NCBI RefSeq assembly: GCF_009812055.1 | Contig: NZ_WQNH01000028.1 | Location: 1-63,839, forward strand | Source of the DNA: Chelativorans xinjiangensis | Lineage (GTDB): Bacteria; Pseudomonadota; Alphaproteobacteria; Rhizobiales; Rhizobiaceae | Length of the DNA stretch: 63,839 nt | Direction of reading: 5' to 3' | Part shown: positions 51,157 to 60,688 of the stretch, in pieces | How the letters are laid out: every line of letters begins with the position of its first letter | Position numbering within the stretch: the first letter of the stretch is position 1 | Translations under genes and position numbers: made by a program | Notes under the pieces: generated by a model | What the model saw: the letters and a program-made list of their open reading frames with translations, nothing else | Told to the model about the DNA's origin: nothing | Databases searched by the model: none

Positions 51157-53718
51157 CTACTTCTTCCTCGCCAGCGCCTTCGCCTGCTTCACCCAGTCCT
51201 CGCGCTCGATGCGGCCCTTGAGCTTCAGGTGCTCGTCCACCCACTGGCGCTCGGCCTTCTTCCAGGCGGCGATCTGCGCGTAGGTGTAGATGCCGAGGCC
51301 GTTGAGCATCGCCTCCAGCTTCGGCCCGACGCCGGAGATCAGCTTCAGATCGTCCGGCGTGCGCGGCGTGCGCATCTTCGGCGGACGGTTCTTGTCGGCA
51401 CCCGTTAAGCCCGGCTTCACGCGCGCGGAGGCCGCTTGGCGTCCGCCGCCGACTTCCGTCTGCACCTTCTTGGGCGCGGAGAAGCCGGGAACCGCGGAGG
51501 CCGTTTCGACCGGAGCGGCCTTCGCCTTGCGCTTGATCCCGCCCTTGGCGCGAGCGGATCGCACACCGGCCTTGGGCTTCGCCCGCGCGGGCTTCGCCGC
51601 CCCCTCCCCGCGCTTCTCGTCGAAGCTGATGACCGGCTCCATCGTCTTCAGCACCTCCTCGCCCAGCCAGCACAGGCTGCGGTGGCCCTCGCCGAGGTCG
51701 GCGAAGGGCGGCAGCTCGCGCTCGCACAGATTGTCCGGCACCAGGTGCTTGTAGCGGCAGCGGGTCTGGAAGGGGCAGCCGGACGGCGGGTCCATGGCCG
51801 AGGGGATGTCGCCCTCGAGCACGATATGCTTCTTGCGCACGGAGGTGTCGGCGATGGGGATCGCCGATAAGAGCGCCTCCGTATAGGGATGGTAGGGCGG
51901 CGCGAAGATCTGGTCCGTCGTCCCCTGCTCGACGATATGGCCGAGATACATCACCACCACCCTGTCGGCCAGATAGCGCACCACCGAGAGATCGTGGCTG
52001 ATGAACAGCATCGTCGTCTTGTTCTTGCGCTGGATGTCCATCAGAAGCTCGGTCACCGCCGCCTGCACCGAAACGTCGAGCGCCGAAACCGGCTCGTCGG
52101 CCACCACCACCTTGGCATTGCCGGCAAAGGCGCGCGCCACGCCGATGCGCTGCTTCTGCCCGCCCGAAAGCTGGCGCGGCATGCGCGAAGCGAAAGCACG
52201 CGGCAGCTTGACGAGGTCGAGCAGCTCCAGCATGCGGCTCCTGCGTTCCGCAACCGTCTTCCCCACCTTGAACTTTTCGAGCGTGCGCATGATCTGCGCG
52301 CCCACCGAGTGGCTGGGGTTCAGCGTGTCGAACGGGTTCTGGAACACCATCTGGATGCCGGCCACGGTGTCCGTATCCCGCTCCTCCACCGGCGTTCCCT
52401 GGATCTCCGTATTGCCCAGCGTGACGGTCCCTTCCGTCGCCGTCTCGAGGCCGAGCAGCACCTTGGCGAGCGTCGACTTCCCGCAGCCGGATTCGCCGAC
52501 GATCGCCACGGTCTCCGATTCGCGCGCCTCGAAGCTGACAGCCTCGTTGGCCTTCACCGTGCGCGTCTCCGCCCCGCCGAAGATGGCGTTGGCGGCGACG
52601 TGATAATATTTCTTCAGGTCGTCGATCTTCAGCATCGGCGCGCCCGGCTTCACCGGCTCGCGCGCCGTCTTCGCCCCTTCCGGCAGCTTCTTCCAGTCGA
52701 TCTCCTCGAAGCGCACGCAGCGCGAGTGATGGCTCTTGTGCTCCTTCACGGCGATCATGGGGATTTCCGCCGCATCGCACACGCCTTCCACGAAATGCTG
52801 GCAGCGCGGGCCGAAATTGCAGCCCCTCGGCCGCTCGTGCGGCAGCGGCAACTGGCCCGGAATGGCGATCAGCGGCTGCGCATTCTTGTCCGCGCCGGGC
52901 AAGGGAATGGAGCGGAACAGCCCCTGCGTATAAGGATGGCGCATGCGGTCGAACACGTCCTTGACCCGGCCCGTCTCCACCGCCTCGCCCGAATACATCA
53001 CCGTGATGCGGTCGCAGGTCTCCAGGATCAGCCCGAGATTATGCGACACGAAGATCATCGACGTGCCGAATTCCTTGCCCAGCCCCTTCACCAGTTCGAC
53101 GATGCCCGCCTCCACCGTCACGTCGAGCGCGGTGGTCGGCTCGTCGAGCAGAAGCAGCGAGGGCTTCGACAGAAGCGCCATGGCGATGACGATGCGCTGC
53201 TGCTGGCCGCCGGAAAGCTGGTGCGGGTAGGCGCGCATGATGCGCTCGGGGTCGGGCAGGCGCACCGCGCGCACCATCTCCAGCGCCCGGTTCCATGCCT
53301 CCTCCTTCGACACCTTCTCGTGGATCAGCGGCACTTCCATGAGCTGCCGGCCGATCTTCATGGCCGGGTTCAGGCTCGCCATCGGCTCCTGGTAGATCAT
53401 GGCGATCTCGTTGCCGCGGATATGGCGCAGCTCCTCCTCGCTCATCTCCGCCATGTCGCGGCCCTTGAACTTGATGCGGCCGCCGACGATTTTGCCGACA
53501 TTGGAAAGGTCGCGCATGATGCCGAGCGCCACGGTGGACTTGCCGCAGCCCGACTCGCCGACGATCCCCATCGCCTCCCCCGGCATCACCTCGCAGGAGA
53601 AGTCCATCACCGCGGGAATCTCGCCGGCGCGGGTGAAGAAGGAGATGGAGAGGTTCTCGATCTCCAGGATGGGTTGGCCGGCGTTCTGAACCCGGTTGGT
53701 GCTGATGGCTTCGTTCAT
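51157..53718 (-). CDS. Fused double ATPase of a peptide-type ABC importer with C-terminal HhH domain
   Basis: An 853-aa DppD-DppF fusion. ATPase 1: [38 protein letters not shown], then an oligo_HPY region with CNFGPRCQHF-type cysteines. ATPase 2: GESGCGKSTLAKV, QLSGGQKQRIGVA, VVVADEPVSALD and a second cysteine-bearing tail. A Lys/Ala-rich linker then leads to about 60 residues (DDLKLISGVGPKLEAMLNGL ... LKGRIEREDWVKQAKAL). This is a helix-hairpin-helix module also seen as a C-terminal extension of rhizobial NuoE. It is downstream of the permeases on the same strand. Confidence 0.92.
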   Translation of the reverse strand: MNEAISTNRVQNAGQPILEIENLSISFFTRAGEIPAVMDFSCEVMPGEAMGIVGESGCGKSTVALGIMRDLSNVGKIVGGRIKFKGRDMAEMSEEELRHIRGNEIAMIYQEPMASLNPAMKIGRQLMEVPLIHEKVSKEEAWNRALEMVRAVRLPDPERIMRAYPHQLSGGQQQRIVIAMALLSKPSLLLLDEPTTALDVTVEAGIVELVKGLGKEFGTSMIFVSHNLGLILETCDRITVMYSGEAVETGRVKDVFDRMRHPYTQGLFRSIPLPGADKNAQPLIAIPGQLPLPHERPRGCNFGPRCQHFVEGVCDAAEIPMIAVKEHKSHHSRCVRFEEIDWKKLPEGAKTAREPVKPGAPMLKIDDLKKYYHVAANAIFGGAETRTVKANEAVSFEARESETVAIVGESGCGKSTLAKVLLGLETATEGTVTLGNTEIQGTPVEERDTDTVAGIQMVFQNPFDTLNPSHSVGAQIMRTLEKFKVGKTVAERRSRMLELLDLVKLPRAFASRMPRQLSGGQKQRIGVARAFAGNAKVVVADEPVSALDVSVQAAVTELLMDIQRKNKTTMLFISHDLSVVRYLADRVVVMYLGHIVEQGTTDQIFAPPYHPYTEALLSAIPIADTSVRKKHIVLEGDIPSAMDPPSGCPFQTRCRYKHLVPDNLCERELPPFADLGEGHRSLCWLGEEVLKTMEPVISFDEKRGEGAAKPARAKPKAGVRSARAKGGIKRKAKAAPVETASAVPGFSAPKKVQTEVGGGRQAASARVKPGLTGADKNRPPKMRTPRTPDDLKLISGVGPKLEAMLNGLGIYTYAQIAAWKKAERQWVDEHLKLKGRIEREDWVKQAKALARKK

Positions 53719-53765
53719 GGCTGGCTCCCGCGCTGATCGATGCGGCGCCTTCGTGTTTCAGGCGC

Positions 53766-53886
53766 CACCGCCGTCATCCCGGAAAGCCGAAGGCTTGTCC
53801 GGGACCCATTCCGTGACCCCTCCACGTTCCAGAATGGGTCCCGGACAGCCTCCGCTATCGCTCCGGCTTCCGGGATGACGCGGTGG
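53766..53886. repeat. Family-C inverted repeat
   Basis: CACCGCCGTCATCCCGGAA at the left and TTCCGGGATGACGCGGTGG at the right, with internal GGGACCCATTCCGTGAC/AGAATGGGTCCCGGAC. It separates the permease from the double-ATPase gene within the ABC operon. Confidence 0.7.
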
Positions 53887-53911
53887 TGGTGTCGCATCAT
53901 CGTCGTCACCC

Positions 53912-55069
53912 TCAATCCTTCAACGACTGCTCGCGCAGCGCATCCGCAAGCAGGTTGAGCCCCAGCACGAACGACATCAGCGCGAAGACGGGCGGCAGGG
54001 CGGGATGGATATAGGCGCGCAACAGCCGGCTCGATTCCTTGATGCCCGTTCCCCAGTCCGGGCTTTCCGGCGCCAGCCCGAGGCCGAAATAGCCGAGCGT
54101 TCCCAGAAGGATGGTCGTGTAGCCGATCCTCAGGCACGCATCGACGATGAGCGGCCCGCGCGCGTTCGGCAGCACCTCCCACAGCATGATGTACCAGGGG
54201 TTCTCGCCGCGCGTCTGGGCGGCCGCCACGTAGTCGCGCGTCTTGATGTCCATGGTCAGCCCCCGCACGATGCGGAAGACGCCCGGCGAGGAGGCAAAGA
54301 CCACGGCCACGAAGATGTTCAATTCGTTCGGCCGGATAGAGATGATGCCGAGCGGATCCCTATTGAAGACGAGCCCGATATAGACCCAGCCGCCGATGAG
54401 CGCCGTGATCGCAAGCTGCACGGCGAGCAATCCCGGCCGGCTCTTGAACCGCGTATAGAACAGCGTCCCGAAGAAGATGACGGGAAAGATGAAGAAGACG
54501 CCCGCGAGCCATTGCGGGATGGCGGTCTCGCGGATGCCGGGCGTGACCAGCAGGTAGAAGAGCAGGATCACCGGGAATGCCAGCACCAGATTGGCGAGGA
54601 AAGACAGAAAATTGTCGATCCGCCCGCCGTAATAGCCGGCCGGCAGGCCCAGCGTCGTGCCCACCATCAGCGCGAACATCGTCGCCGCCGGCGCGATGAC
54701 GAGCACGATCTGGCTGCCGAACACCATGCGGCTGAACACGTCGCGCGCCAGCCTGTCGCCGCCGAAAAGGAACGTCAGGCCGCTGCCGGGGTCGACGGTG
54801 CCGGGGGTCGCGTTCTTCAGGATCGCCACCTGCTGCAACGGGTCGAAGGGGGCGATCACGTCGGCGAAGATCGCCGTGAACAGCCAAAACAGGCAGATCA
54901 TCAGCCCGGCGATCCCCACGCCCGTGTCGAACAGGTGCCCGTAGAGGCCGAGCACTTTCTTGTAGCGCAGGCTGAACGCCAGGATGATGCCGAGCGCCAG
55001 CCACACCGGCCAGAAGCGCGCGATCACGCCGATGACGATGCCGAAGACGCCGATGGTCTCGAATTCCAT
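53912..55069 (-). CDS. Peptide-type ABC permease (DppC/OppC family)
   Basis: A 385-aa permease. An extended N-terminal region has two hydrophobic helices (FWPVWLALGIILAFSL; GIAGLMICLFWLFTAIFADV). FLFGGDRLARDVFSRMVFGS is typical of DppC. The helical core carries the EAA loop DYVAAAQTRGENPWYIMLWE and ends PPVFALMSFVLGLNLLADAL. It is longer than E. coli DppC (300 aa). It lies between the DppB-like permease (13 bp upstream) and the ATPase gene. Confidence 0.9.
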   Translation of the reverse strand: MEFETIGVFGIVIGVIARFWPVWLALGIILAFSLRYKKVLGLYGHLFDTGVGIAGLMICLFWLFTAIFADVIAPFDPLQQVAILKNATPGTVDPGSGLTFLFGGDRLARDVFSRMVFGSQIVLVIAPAATMFALMVGTTLGLPAGYYGGRIDNFLSFLANLVLAFPVILLFYLLVTPGIRETAIPQWLAGVFFIFPVIFFGTLFYTRFKSRPGLLAVQLAITALIGGWVYIGLVFNRDPLGIISIRPNELNIFVAVVFASSPGVFRIVRGLTMDIKTRDYVAAAQTRGENPWYIMLWEVLPNARGPLIVDACLRIGYTTILLGTLGYFGLGLAPESPDWGTGIKESSRLLRAYIHPALPPVFALMSFVLGLNLLADALREQSLKD

Positions 55070-55081
55070 CCGTCGTCCCTC

Positions 55082-56119
55082 CTACTGCACGCGAATGCGC
55101 GGGTTGAGCAGCGCATAGCCGATGTCGGAAATGAGCTGCGTCGAAAGCACCACGAGCACCGACACCAGCGAGCAGGCGAGCAACAGGTCGATGTCGTTGT
55201 TGGCCGCCGCCTCCACCAGCGTGAAGCCGAAGCCCTGGTAGCGGAACATCACCTCGACGATGACGACGCCGGTCAAGAGCCACGGAAACTGCAGCATGAT
55301 GACGGTGAACGGCGCGATCAGCGCGTTGCGCAGCGCATGCTTCACCACCACCGCGCTGAAGCCCAACCCCTTGAGCCGGGCGGTGCGGATATATTGCTGC
55401 GTCATCACCTCGACCATCGAGGCCCGCGTCATGCGGGCGATGTAGCCGATGCCGTAGATGGCCATGGTCATCACCGGCAGGGTGAAATTGTAGAAGGTCA
55501 CGCCCTGGTTGGTGGCCGAGGCGGCAGAGCCGTTGAGCCAGCCGAGCCATGAGGCGAAGACGACGGTGAAGATGACGCCGGAGATGTATTCCGGCGTCGC
55601 CGTGGTGGTGATAGAGGCGATCGAGAGACTTCGGTCCGTGCGGCTGCCCTCGCGCATGCCGGCGAGCACCCCGATCAGGAGCGACACCGGCACCATCACC
55701 GCCATCACCCAGAACATCAGTATGCCGGTCGCTCCGAGCGCCGGGACGAGCCTCTGCGCCACCGGCACCTTGAACTTGGTCGAACAGCCGAAATCGCCCT
55801 GCAGGACGCCGGAGAAACGCGCCTCCGCCGGCTCGCGGCAATAGGCGAAGCGGGGGCTCGCCACCCCCGTTTGCGGGTCGATGTTGGGCTGTTTCGGCAT
55901 CACGCCGAGCCATTGGCCGTAGCGTACGAAGAAGTTCTGCCGGTAGCCGTTCCGCTGCAGCCAGCTTTCGAGGTCTTCCGCCGAGGAGCGCATGTCGAGC
56001 TGGCTGATGGCCAGCTTCTTCAGGTTGGGCTCCAGGTTGATCAGGAAGAACACCACCAGCGAGAGGCACAGCATCGTCAGCGCCATGACACCGAGGCGGC
56101 GAAGGATGAAGCTCAGCAC
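55082..56119 (-). CDS. Peptide-type ABC permease (DppB/OppB family)
   Basis: A 345-aa permease with the family N-terminus MLSFILRRLGVMALTMLCLS, a large periplasmic insert of about residues 35-110 (longer than usual), five further helices, and the EAA loop QQYIRTARLKGLGFSAVVVK. It ends LLNPRIRVQ. The first permease after the binding protein, separated from it by a strong hairpin. Confidence 0.9.
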   Translation of the reverse strand: MLSFILRRLGVMALTMLCLSLVVFFLINLEPNLKKLAISQLDMRSSAEDLESWLQRNGYRQNFFVRYGQWLGVMPKQPNIDPQTGVASPRFAYCREPAEARFSGVLQGDFGCSTKFKVPVAQRLVPALGATGILMFWVMAVMVPVSLLIGVLAGMREGSRTDRSLSIASITTTATPEYISGVIFTVVFASWLGWLNGSAASATNQGVTFYNFTLPVMTMAIYGIGYIARMTRASMVEVMTQQYIRTARLKGLGFSAVVVKHALRNALIAPFTVIMLQFPWLLTGVVIVEVMFRYQGFGFTLVEAAANNDIDLLLACSLVSVLVVLSTQLISDIGYALLNPRIRVQ

Positions 56120-56169
56120 TGTTTCCCCTCCCCCCGTTTCGGGGGTTGTTGTCTTATTCTAGCGTTTTG

Positions 56170-56197
56170 CAAGAGGGGCCGTCGCCGGCCCCTCTTG
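56170..56197 (-). promoter_or_regulatory. Intercistronic mRNA hairpin between binding protein and permease
   Basis: CAAGAGGGGCC (56170-56180), loop GTCGCC, GGCCCCTCTTG (56187-56197): an 11-bp perfect stem with no T-run on either strand. Such hairpins after ABC binding-protein genes usually protect the upstream mRNA and reduce downstream expression. Confidence 0.55.
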
Positions 56198-56213
56198 GCT
56201 GTCGCAACAGGCC

Positions 56214-57866
56214 TCAGGCCTCGTCGAGCCACACTTCGTGCAGGTCGATCTCGAAGGTCTGATGCATGCCGTGGTTCTTCACCGCCGGCACCGAGTGGTT
56301 GTAGAGCTTGCGCCAGTAGGGCTGGATGATGATGCCCGCATCCTGGATATGCTGCTGGATATCCTTCATCACCGTGCGGCGCTCATCCGGGTCCGGCATG
56401 GTCAGCGCCTTGTCGATCATGGCGTCGAGCTCTTTGTTGGAATAGGCCGACTCGTTCCACGCCTCGCCCGTCCGGTAGGCGAGCGCCACCACCTGGATGC
56501 CGAGCGGACGCATGTTCCAGTTGGTCATGGACCAGGGATACTTCGTCCAGTCGTTCCAGAAGGTGGAGCCCGGCAGCACCTCGCGCTTGACCTTGAAGCC
56601 GGCCTCGCGGATCTGCGCGGCGATGGCATCGCCCGTGTTCTTGTGCCAGTCCTCGTCGACCGTGATGAGCACGTGCTCGTAATCCATCTGGCCGGCCTCT
56701 TCCATCAGCGCCTTGGCCTGCTCGACGTCGCGCGCGAAGGGCGCAAGCTCGGCATATTCGGGATGGATCGGGGCGACATGGTGGTTTTCCGCCGGCTCCC
56801 CGGCATTGCCGTAGCCGAGCGCCAGCACCGTGGCGGGGTCGACGGCGAGCTGCAGCGCCTTGCGCACCTTCTGGTCTTCATACGGCGCGTTGTCGACGTT
56901 GGTGCGGGCGACGATGGTCGCCGCCGTCACCACTTCCGACTTCACCAGGTCGAGGCTGTCGAGGATATCGACAAAGTCGGCGCTGGTCTCGTAGTTGGTG
57001 TGCACCTCGCCCGCCTCGAAGGCCGAGACCATGGCGGAGGGATCCGTGCCGTAGTCGATGAACTCGATGCCGTCGAGATGCGGTTCGCCGCCCCACCACT
57101 GGCCGTTCTCGCGCCGCTTTAAAACGACCCGGTTGCCGACCTCGTAGGAGACCAGTTCGAACGGACCGGTGCCGATCGGGTTCGCCGTGAAATCACGGCC
57201 GGTATCCTCGAAGCTCGGATGCACGATCAGGGCCGGGTAATCGACGAAGCCGGAGATGATGGAGATGTCCGGCTCGGGCAGCACGAGCCTCACCGTGTGG
57301 TCGTCCACCTTCTCGATGGCGCCTTCGCGCGCCTTCTTGGTCTCCGGATCGATGAGCGAGGACATGCGCGCGGCCATCGAATTGCCCTCGACGCCCTGGT
57401 CGCACCAGCGGGTGATGTTGAAGATCACGTCGTCGGCCGTGAAGGCGTCGCCATTGTTCCAGGTCGCCCCCTGGCGCACGTTGAGGATGTATTCCGTCGC
57501 GTCCTCATTGACTTCCCAGCCTTCGAGCAGCCGGCCCTCGAAGGTGAAGTCGCGCGTGTATTTGACCAGCGGCTCCAGCGTCTGGCGCATGGCGTTGGCG
57601 ATCTCCGACCAATCGGCCGTCATCGGATCCTTGTTTTCCTTGATCCACATCGCGACCCTTAGAACGCCGCCCTTCTTCGGTTCCTGCGCCAGCGCCCGCA
57701 CGGGTGCAGCCAGCCCCGCCATCGCGTAGGCGCCCGCCGTCGTGGCGCCGAAGATGCTCGCCAGCGCGAGGAACTCGCGCCGGTCCATACCGCCCGCTCT
57801 CGCTTTCTCCGCCAGCGCCGCGATCCGATCCGGAACACGGCCGCCATTGCTCTTGAAGAATCTCAT
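56214..57866 (-). CDS. Peptide-type ABC substrate-binding protein (SBP_bac_5)
   Basis: A 550-aa extracytoplasmic protein. A Tat-like twin-arginine signal ([20 protein letters not shown], about residues 27-46) lies behind an unusually long N-region. The SBP_bac_5 domain follows ([79 protein letters not shown]). The ligand may be a peptide, opine or sugar. The start at 57866 follows GGGAGTGCGTCG. First gene of the SBP-permease-permease-ATPase operon. Confidence 0.9.
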   Translation of the reverse strand: MRFFKSNGGRVPDRIAALAEKARAGGMDRREFLALASIFGATTAGAYAMAGLAAPVRALAQEPKKGGVLRVAMWIKENKDPMTADWSEIANAMRQTLEPLVKYTRDFTFEGRLLEGWEVNEDATEYILNVRQGATWNNGDAFTADDVIFNITRWCDQGVEGNSMAARMSSLIDPETKKAREGAIEKVDDHTVRLVLPEPDISIISGFVDYPALIVHPSFEDTGRDFTANPIGTGPFELVSYEVGNRVVLKRRENGQWWGGEPHLDGIEFIDYGTDPSAMVSAFEAGEVHTNYETSADFVDILDSLDLVKSEVVTAATIVARTNVDNAPYEDQKVRKALQLAVDPATVLALGYGNAGEPAENHHVAPIHPEYAELAPFARDVEQAKALMEEAGQMDYEHVLITVDEDWHKNTGDAIAAQIREAGFKVKREVLPGSTFWNDWTKYPWSMTNWNMRPLGIQVVALAYRTGEAWNESAYSNKELDAMIDKALTMPDPDERRTVMKDIQQHIQDAGIIIQPYWRKLYNHSVPAVKNHGMHQTFEIDLHEVWLDEA

Positions 57867-57930
57867 CGACGCACTCCCATTTGTTCGTTTGCGTGCTTTT
57901 TCCGATCGCCCACAAGCTTGACCAGGCGCT

Positions 57931-57959
57931 AGCATTTCGCATCCGCACCGGCTTGTCAA
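57931..57959 (-). promoter_or_regulatory. Sigma70-type promoter candidate for the binding-protein operon
   Basis: On the minus strand TTGACA (57959-57954), 17 nt, then AATGCT (57936-57931), 65 bp upstream of the start codon. The -35 is perfect and the -10 weak. Confidence 0.4.
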
Positions 57960-58154
57960 AAGAACTTGCTGCGAAAAAGTCCCCCACAAATGCTCCCATA
58001 GTGTGCGTCCTGCGCACGCTCCGGAATGCCGAAAACGCGACATAAATGGCGCAAAAACGACAGCGGTCTGCCGATTTTGCGGCGCGGACGTGCCATTCCC
58101 GCCACGCCGGAAAATCGCCGCTCCCGACACGCCTCGGGGTGTCCGCCTGACCGA

Positions 58155-58182
58155 TTGACGGCATCGGGGGCGGTTGCTAATC
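58155..58182 (+). promoter_or_regulatory. Promoter candidate upstream of the cobalamin riboswitch
   Basis: TTGACG (58155-58160), 16 nt, CTAATC (58177-58182), placing transcription start just before the riboswitch. The preceding gene-free region back to 57867 otherwise holds only the opposing promoter. Confidence 0.4.
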
Positions 58183-58187
58183 CTGCC

Positions 58188-58375
58188 CTTGTGCCAGAGG
58201 TGCCCGGGCGGCCTGCCGCCGGGGTTAAAAGGGAATACGGAAGGGCAGATCAGCCCCAACCGTAGCTGCTCCCGCAACTGTGAGCGCCGAGGCTTCCACA
58301 TATGCCACTGGGCCGAGACGGCCTGGGAAGGCGGGAAAGCCGGAGAAGCGCGAGCCAGGAAACCTGCCTCGGGTC
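58188..58375 (+). ncRNA. Cobalamin (adenosylcobalamin) riboswitch
   Basis: It shows the conserved blocks in order: AGGTGCCCGGGCGGC at the left, GGGAATACGG (58231-58240), the GCTGCTCCCGCAACTGTGAG region (the B12-box-type core, 58264-58283), GGGCCGAGAC, and the 3' CCAGGAAACCTGCC (58355-58368), which closes the P3-P6 core. It lies 140 bp before btuB and controls the downstream B12 uptake operon, shutting it off when B12 is bound. Confidence 0.92.
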
Positions 58376-58514
58376 GTCACCGTCCGGATGCGGGCAGCTT
58401 CCGGGGCTGTGGTTTTCGCAGTGGTGGCGGACGACGTGTCACCGCTGGCGGAAACTGTGGCCGACAAGGGCCTCCGTTCCCTCCAGCATCATCGGGATAT
58501 CGCGGAGGGGCATC

Positions 58515-60395
58515 ATGACCGCATCACCAGGCAAATCCAGCCTTCTCATAACCGTATCAGTCGTCTCGCTGGCGCTCGCCGCCGGCCTGCCGGCCGCCGC
58601 CCAGGACCTCGAACTGGGCGAGATCGTCATCACGCCGAACCGGGCGCCGACGGAACTGTCGACGACCGGCTCGTCGGTCACCCTGATCGACCGCGAAGAG
58701 ATCGAGGAGCAGGCGCAGCCGCTGGTCACCGACTACCTCAACCAGGTGCCGGGCGTGGCCATCACCTCCCCCGGCGGCCCCGGCACGGAAACGAGCCTTG
58801 CCATTCGCGGCGCCCCCCGCCGCTACGTCAAGACGCTCTACAATGGCATCGACATCTCCGACCCCACCAACACCCAGGTACAGACCTCCTACCAGTACCT
58901 CCTGTCCGGCGGCATCGACTCCATCGAGGTTTTGAAGGGCTCACAGAGCACACTCTACGGCTCCGACGCGATTGCCGGCGTCATCGGCCTGTCGACGCTC
59001 GGCGACATCGACCCGGGCGTGACCCACCTCCTCGCCGGCGAAGGCGGCTCCCACGGCACCGCCCGCGCCTCCTACGGCCTGCGCGCGGCGGAGGGCGGCT
59101 CGCGCCTTTCCTTCAACGCGACGGGCTTTCGCACCGACGGGATTTCGGCGGCGGACGCAGGCACAGAGCGCGACGGCTATGAGAACGTGACGCTGGATAT
59201 CGCCGGTGAGCACGAATTCTCGGACGTGTTCTCGGTGTTCGGGTCTGCGCTGTTCATCGACGCGGAAGCGGAATTCGATGATGGCGATCCACCAGTCGAC
59301 AACCCCTTCAACACCAATTTCAGCACCCAGAAGGCGGGTCGCGTTGGCTTCAACCTCGACCTGATGGATGGGCGCCTGAAGAACACGGTCTCGCTCCAAG
59401 CTTTCGACATTGACCGCCGCATTTCCTCGAATACGTTCGGCCCCTACAACGGCGTTTTTGAGGGCCGGCGGATCAAAGCCGAATACGAGGGCGAATTCGA
59501 GGTCACCGACCGGGCTTCACTATTTTTCGGCGCCGACCACGAGCGCCAGAACGCGAGATATTCCGACGACGTCGGCTCGCTTCCGACCGACGATTCACTC
59601 TCCCAGACCGGCCTCTGGTTGATGGCGACGGTCGAGCCATTCGACAACCTGCATCTCACCCTCGGCGCCCGGCATGACGAGCATAGTGCCTTCGGCGGCC
59701 ATACCACCTGGCGCGTCACCGGAGCCTATCTCGTGCCAGATGTAGGGACACGACTGCATGCATCGCTAGGCACGGGCTTCCGTGCGCCGAGCCTCTACGA
59801 GCTCTATGCCGGCTTCGGCACGGGCAATCCGGACCTGACCCCCGAAACCAGTTTTGGTTTCGACGTGGGTATCGAGCAGAAGTTCCTGGACGATCGGCTG
59901 ACTGCCGATATCACCTATTTCCAGCTTGCTATCGACAATTTGATCGATTGCGTCCCGCCGGGAGGATTCTGCCGATATGAGCAAATCCACGGCACATCAC
60001 GCAGGCACGGCGTCGAAACCTCGCTCACCTACCACGTCAACAGCCAACTCACCCTCGGCGGCTCCTACACCTACACCCACGCCGAGAACCAGAACGGCGA
60101 CCGCCTCGCCCGCATCCCGCGCCACGCCGTCGGCCTCTCCGCCACCTACAGACCAGCCGAGAAATGGACCATCTCCACCGCCGGCAAGATCGCCGTCGAC
60201 ACGGTGGAGACCGACGGCGCGTCGCTCGACGACTACTTCCTCCTCAACGCCAAGATCGCCTATAAACCCACGGAAGACACGGAGCTTTACCTGCGCGCCG
60301 AGAACGTCCTCGACCAGGACTACCAGACCGCCCGCGGCTTCGGCACGCCCGGCCTCTCCGTCTTCGCCGGCTTCAAGGCAAGGTTCGGGCCATGA
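58515..60395 (+). CDS. btuB: TonB-dependent vitamin B12 outer-membrane receptor BtuB
   Basis: A 626-aa outer-membrane transporter. The signal peptide (about residues 1-28) ends in AAAQ. The TonB box is in GEIVITPNRAPT. The plug domain (VTLIDREEIEEQAQPLVTDY, IRGAPRRYVKTLYNGIDISD, SIEVLKGSQSTLYGSDAIAG) precedes the 22-strand barrel, which ends with an aromatic-rich GLSVFAGFKARF. The start follows GGAGGGGCATC. The riboswitch upstream supports cobalamin as substrate. It overlaps an in-frame ATG (60392) leading towards btuF. Confidence 0.92.
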   Translation: MTASPGKSSLLITVSVVSLALAAGLPAAAQDLELGEIVITPNRAPTELSTTGSSVTLIDREEIEEQAQPLVTDYLNQVPGVAITSPGGPGTETSLAIRGAPRRYVKTLYNGIDISDPTNTQVQTSYQYLLSGGIDSIEVLKGSQSTLYGSDAIAGVIGLSTLGDIDPGVTHLLAGEGGSHGTARASYGLRAAEGGSRLSFNATGFRTDGISAADAGTERDGYENVTLDIAGEHEFSDVFSVFGSALFIDAEAEFDDGDPPVDNPFNTNFSTQKAGRVGFNLDLMDGRLKNTVSLQAFDIDRRISSNTFGPYNGVFEGRRIKAEYEGEFEVTDRASLFFGADHERQNARYSDDVGSLPTDDSLSQTGLWLMATVEPFDNLHLTLGARHDEHSAFGGHTTWRVTGAYLVPDVGTRLHASLGTGFRAPSLYELYAGFGTGNPDLTPETSFGFDVGIEQKFLDDRLTADITYFQLAIDNLIDCVPPGGFCRYEQIHGTSRRHGVETSLTYHVNSQLTLGGSYTYTHAENQNGDRLARIPRHAVGLSATYRPAEKWTISTAGKIAVDTVETDGASLDDYFLLNAKIAYKPTEDTELYLRAENVLDQDYQTARGFGTPGLSVFAGFKARFGP

Positions 60396-60458
60396 GCGAA
60401 AGGGGTACCCCTCTCAAGACAGGGCAATCGCCTGAAAGGGCGGCACCCGTCGCGTCGA

Positions 60459-60617
60459 CCCCCCTCCGCCTGCCGGCACCTCCCCCACAAGGGGGGAGGC
60501 AGGCCGGCCGCTCGCTCCGGCGCCTCTTCTGCAACATTGGAGGTTGGCGAAGAGGGTCGCGACGGCTTTCCTCCCCCCTTGCGGGGGAGGTGCCGGCAGG
60601 CGGAGGGGGGTCGACGC
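60459..60617. repeat. Family-A-like inverted-repeat element between btuB and the btuF domain
   Basis: Arms at about 60459-60500 and 60572-60617 (CCCCCCTCCGCCTGCCGGCA-type variant), with the shared core CTGCAACATTGGAGGTTGGC (60529-60548) in the spacer. The frame from the ATG at 60392 remains open across it. Confidence 0.75.
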
Positions 60618-60688
60618 GACGGGCTCCGTCCTGTCAAGCGATTGCCCCACCCTCAAAGCGGGGGAGATGGCCGGCAGGCCAGAAGAGG

